NCBI GenBank assembly: GCA_963748005.1
Contig: CAVVHH010000002.1
Coordinates: 3,410,001 to 3,474,000 of the forward strand
Length of the DNA stretch: 64,000 nucleotides
DNA from: CAILZL01 sp963748005
GTDB lineage: Bacteria; Pseudomonadota; Gammaproteobacteria; Steroidobacterales; Steroidobacteraceae
Direction: 5' to 3'
Shown here: positions 62,237 to 64,000 of the stretch, piece by piece
How the letters are laid out: the number at the start of each line of letters is the position of its first letter
How positions within the stretch are numbered: the stretch's first letter is position 1
Program-made: the position numbers and the translations under genes
The notes under the pieces: model-generated
The model's input: only the letters and a program-made list of their open reading frames with translations
Database searches by the model: none
Told to the model about the DNA's origin: nothing

Positions 62237-62977
62237 ATGAAGAAGTCTTCCCTTATCGTGGCCACAGCCGTCCTTTCGTTTGGCGCTGGCTTGGCGCTAC
62301 CGGCCAGCCTGTGGGCAGCATCGCCTTCCGAACAGCAGCTTTATGAAGACTTCAGACAAATCGAAGTCGCATCGGTTGCGGACGCGATGGAGCAGCTTTA
62401 CGGGCAGCGCAACTACATGGCGCATTCCATGCGTCCGCTGGCGCCGACCAAGTTTGCCGGACCGGCGGTGACCGTACTCCTCAAGAAGGAAGAACACAAA
62501 GAAGGTTCAAAAGCATCACAGGGCATGCTGGATGCGATCGATGCCTCGCCGGCGGGTTCTGTCTATGTAATGGTCCTGGAAGACGGTGAGGACTACGCTG
62601 GAATTGGCGGACTGATGGCGACGGCGATGAAGGCGCGCGGATTTGCCGGTGCGGTGATTGACGGTGGCGTTCGCGATCTGCCGCAGATTCAGAAGCTGCA
62701 GTTTCCGGTCTTCAGTCGCAGCGTTGTGCCGTCGACCACCATCAACCACTATCGCTTTGCCGGCTCGAATATTCCTGTTACGTGCGCGGGTGTGCGCGTT
62801 GCAGCCAACGACATCATCGTTGCGGATATGGACGGCGTCGCGGTAGTACCGCGTGCCAAAGCCGAAGAAGTGCTCAAGAAAGCCCAGGAACTCGACAACA
62901 CCGAGCACAGCATGATTCCTTTCATCGAAAAGTACCGTTCGATCAAGGAAGCGGTCGATAAATTCGGCCGCATCTGA
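62237..62977 (+). CDS. Exported RraA/HMG-aldolase-family protein
   Basis: 246 residues. A clear signal peptide (VATAVLSFGAGLALPASLWA) precedes an RraA-like/4-hydroxy-4-methyl-2-oxoglutarate aldolase domain: VASVADAMEQLYG, KFAGPAVTVLL, VLEDGEDYAGIGGLMATAMKARGFAGAVIDGGVRDLPQIQKLQFPVFSR, and GVRVAANDIIVADMDGVAVVP. The GGL...RGxxGxVIDGxxRD metal and substrate motif is intact. Cytosolic relatives cleave HMG or oxaloacetate at the end of gallate/protocatechuate 4,5-cleavage routes. Export of this family is odd; the ATG follows AAGGAG and the signal is unmistakable. Confidence 0.9.
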   Translation: MKKSSLIVATAVLSFGAGLALPASLWAASPSEQQLYEDFRQIEVASVADAMEQLYGQRNYMAHSMRPLAPTKFAGPAVTVLLKKEEHKEGSKASQGMLDAIDASPAGSVYVMVLEDGEDYAGIGGLMATAMKARGFAGAVIDGGVRDLPQIQKLQFPVFSRSVVPSTTINHYRFAGSNIPVTCAGVRVAANDIIVADMDGVAVVPRAKAEEVLKKAQELDNTEHSMIPFIEKYRSIKEAVDKFGRI

Positions 62978-63029
62978 GCGATGCTCGCTATCAACCGGCA
63001 TAGCAGCAAAGCGCGGTGGGCAAGTGTCG

Positions 63030-64000
63030 TCAGAAATCTGCTGGCAACCTGATGACGTTGACTGGATTGTTCTTGTTGTTGGGCGTTGTTCCGGAGAGTT
63101 CCGGAATCAGCAGCAGATAACCGCCATCACTCATCTTGCGAACGGCAATATCAGCCGGTCCGTCCACCTTGAACGGCTTGTCGTAGGTCAGGACGTAGGG
63201 GGTCTTGCCGGATAGTGGGGTGACCAGAACGCCGTTGGTGTTCCGGGCCTCAGTGTCCAGACGATTGTTACCGGCGAAGGCAAGTCCATCCAGCGCGCCC
63301 AGTCCACGATTGAATGGCGCAGGCAGCTTGCCGGCTTTGAAGTCAGCCTGGGTCAGCTTGTACATGCCGCCTTCGGCCGGATCTTTGAGACCTGCGTTCA
63401 AGCCAACCGTGTTGACGTGAATGACACCATCGGGCGCGACTTCGATGCCATCGGGCCCCCCATTCTGCATCGGCACGTAATGCAGGGGTGCATCGCGACC
63501 TTCGGCCAATGTATCCAGGGAAGTAATCGGGAACATATATACGCCACCGCCCTTGGTCTGCAGCGGAGGATTGAATTGAGTGCCGGGCACGCCGGTGTCG
63601 GCCAGATAAAGATTGCCGGCGGCATCGAAGGCCAATGAATTTGCCAGGGTCGCGATCACCCCGCTGACCTTCGCCGCTGCGGAACCCGCGCCGAGTTTGA
63701 TCGAGCCAAGAATCTTCCCGTCGGTATTGAAAGCAATGATCTTGGGATCGAGGATCTTCGGGTCCTTCACTTCCGTGCCGTCAACCTCTGCGAGCCCCAG
63801 CCAGGCTTCTGAAATAAAAATAGTGCCGCGCGGAAACTTGCTCGTGGCGACGGTGCTGACCGCCATGCCCAGTGGCCCTGTCAAACCGGTGATCAGTTTT
63901 TCATTCAGCATCTTCAGCGTGCCGTCAGGTTGCACTGTGAGCTTGCTGATGTAGCCGCGGTTGTGCGTCCAGTGAAAGCCCTTGTCGGGCATCCCCAGCT
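63030..64000 (-). CDS. Beta-propeller protein of SMP-30/NHL type, partial (cut by window end)
   Basis: The minus-strand frame is open to the last base, so the N-terminus lies outside. At least 323 residues are visible. Propeller-like repeats: LGSIKLGAGSAAAKVSGVIATLANSLAFDAAGNLYLADTG, GPDGIEVAPDGVIHVNTVG, LGALDGLAFAGNNRLDTEARN, ADIAVRKMSDGGYLLLIPEL. The LAFDAAGNLYLADT and GIEVAPDGxIHV blades are typical of SMP-30/gluconolaconase-like or NHL propellers. No catalytic residues can be fixed from the part seen. It converges on the RraA-type gene. Confidence 0.85.
   Translation of the reverse strand, partial: LGMPDKGFHWTHNRGYISKLTVQPDGTLKMLNEKLITGLTGPLGMAVSTVATSKFPRGTIFISEAWLGLAEVDGTEVKDPKILDPKIIAFNTDGKILGSIKLGAGSAAAKVSGVIATLANSLAFDAAGNLYLADTGVPGTQFNPPLQTKGGGVYMFPITSLDTLAEGRDAPLHYVPMQNGGPDGIEVAPDGVIHVNTVGLNAGLKDPAEGGMYKLTQADFKAGKLPAPFNRGLGALDGLAFAGNNRLDTEARNTNGVLVTPLSGKTPYVLTYDKPFKVDGPADIAVRKMSDGGYLLLIPELSGTTPNNKNNPVNVIRLPADF

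Noticed and set aside
60985..62265. 426-residue open frame on the minus strand
   Set aside because: It overlaps the diheme cytochrome c gene, which has two CxxCH sites and a signal peptide on the plus strand.
1..64000. CRISPR arrays, tRNA or rRNA genes, transposases, phage genes
   Set aside because: I looked for regularly spaced repeats, cloverleaf-like stems with CCA-type ends, and transposase or integrase motifs and found none that I could support.

Overview
The window looks like a chromosomal segment, roughly 57% GC by eye, from a Gram-negative, TonB-rich member of the Pseudomonadota. A gammaproteobacterium of the Steroidobacter type is my best guess, but this is inference and no marker gene or RNA gene is present to prove it. 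Nearly every protein carries a signal peptide. The contents are large TonB-dependent receptors, tannase/feruloyl-esterase-like and carboxylesterase-like proteins, exported versions of normally cytosolic enzyme families, c-type cytochromes, a sugar-acid catabolic operon and their regulators. This fits uptake and breakdown of plant-derived polyphenol esters, sugar acids or similar compounds.

Layout. 1-8134: end of one TonB receptor, a complete paralogue, a VOC protein, an exported alpha/beta hydrolase lacking its nucleophile, a PepSY membrane protein and a GlcG/HbpS-like protein. 8152-8840: decayed PepSY and beta-propeller genes. 8908-14762 (+): Tat-exported DHDPS-family protein, cupin, ceramidase-like protein, tannase-family protein and an exported methyltransferase-fold protein. 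14931-19479 (-): an operon with GntP permease, cytochrome b561, a 2-keto-3-deoxy sugar-acid dehydratase-like protein and an enolase-superfamily dehydratase, headed by a dead FadR-type regulator. 19924-28088 (+): three more methyltransferase-fold paralogues, two carboxylesterase-like proteins with complementary catalytic losses, a small secreted protein and a large alpha/beta hydrolase. 28374-35562 (+): a second type of TonB receptor, an isochorismatase-like pseudoenzyme, a sugar dehydrogenase-cytochrome c lipoprotein, VOC and PEBP proteins. 35652-37850 (-): GlcG-like, SnoaL-like and dienelactone-hydrolase-like proteins.

38340-43303 (-) is a complete sigma factor / anti-sigma / STN-containing TonB receptor signalling locus. 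Facing it is a (+) operon at 43576-47839 (DUF6152, unknown, tannase-family, alpha/beta hydrolase). A conserved two-block promoter-like motif stands before the sigma gene, before the receptor and before the facing operon, so all three are probably one sigma regulon. 47922-50212 holds a broken D-2-hydroxyacid dehydrogenase and an MFS transporter. 50548-56044 (-) is an operon of five secreted proteins plus an intact FadR-type (GntR/FCD) regulator. 56559-64000 has DUF6152, a TonB receptor, diheme cytochrome c, an exported RraA-type protein and a partial beta-propeller.

Three signals stand out. (1) Seven 21-bp operators (CTGGTMT, seven bases, ATACCAG) recur before the FadR regulator, its relics, a methyltransferase cluster, DUF6152 and, in tandem, a TonB receptor. 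(2) At least six exported hydrolase-fold proteins have lost catalytic residues, including an adjacent pair in which one keeps Glu and His but lacks Ser while the other keeps Ser but lacks Glu and His. (3) The FecI-like regulon described above. Several relics (TonB receptor, cytochrome c, two D-2-hydroxyacid dehydrogenases, two FadR regulators) show the region is under repeated duplication and decay.
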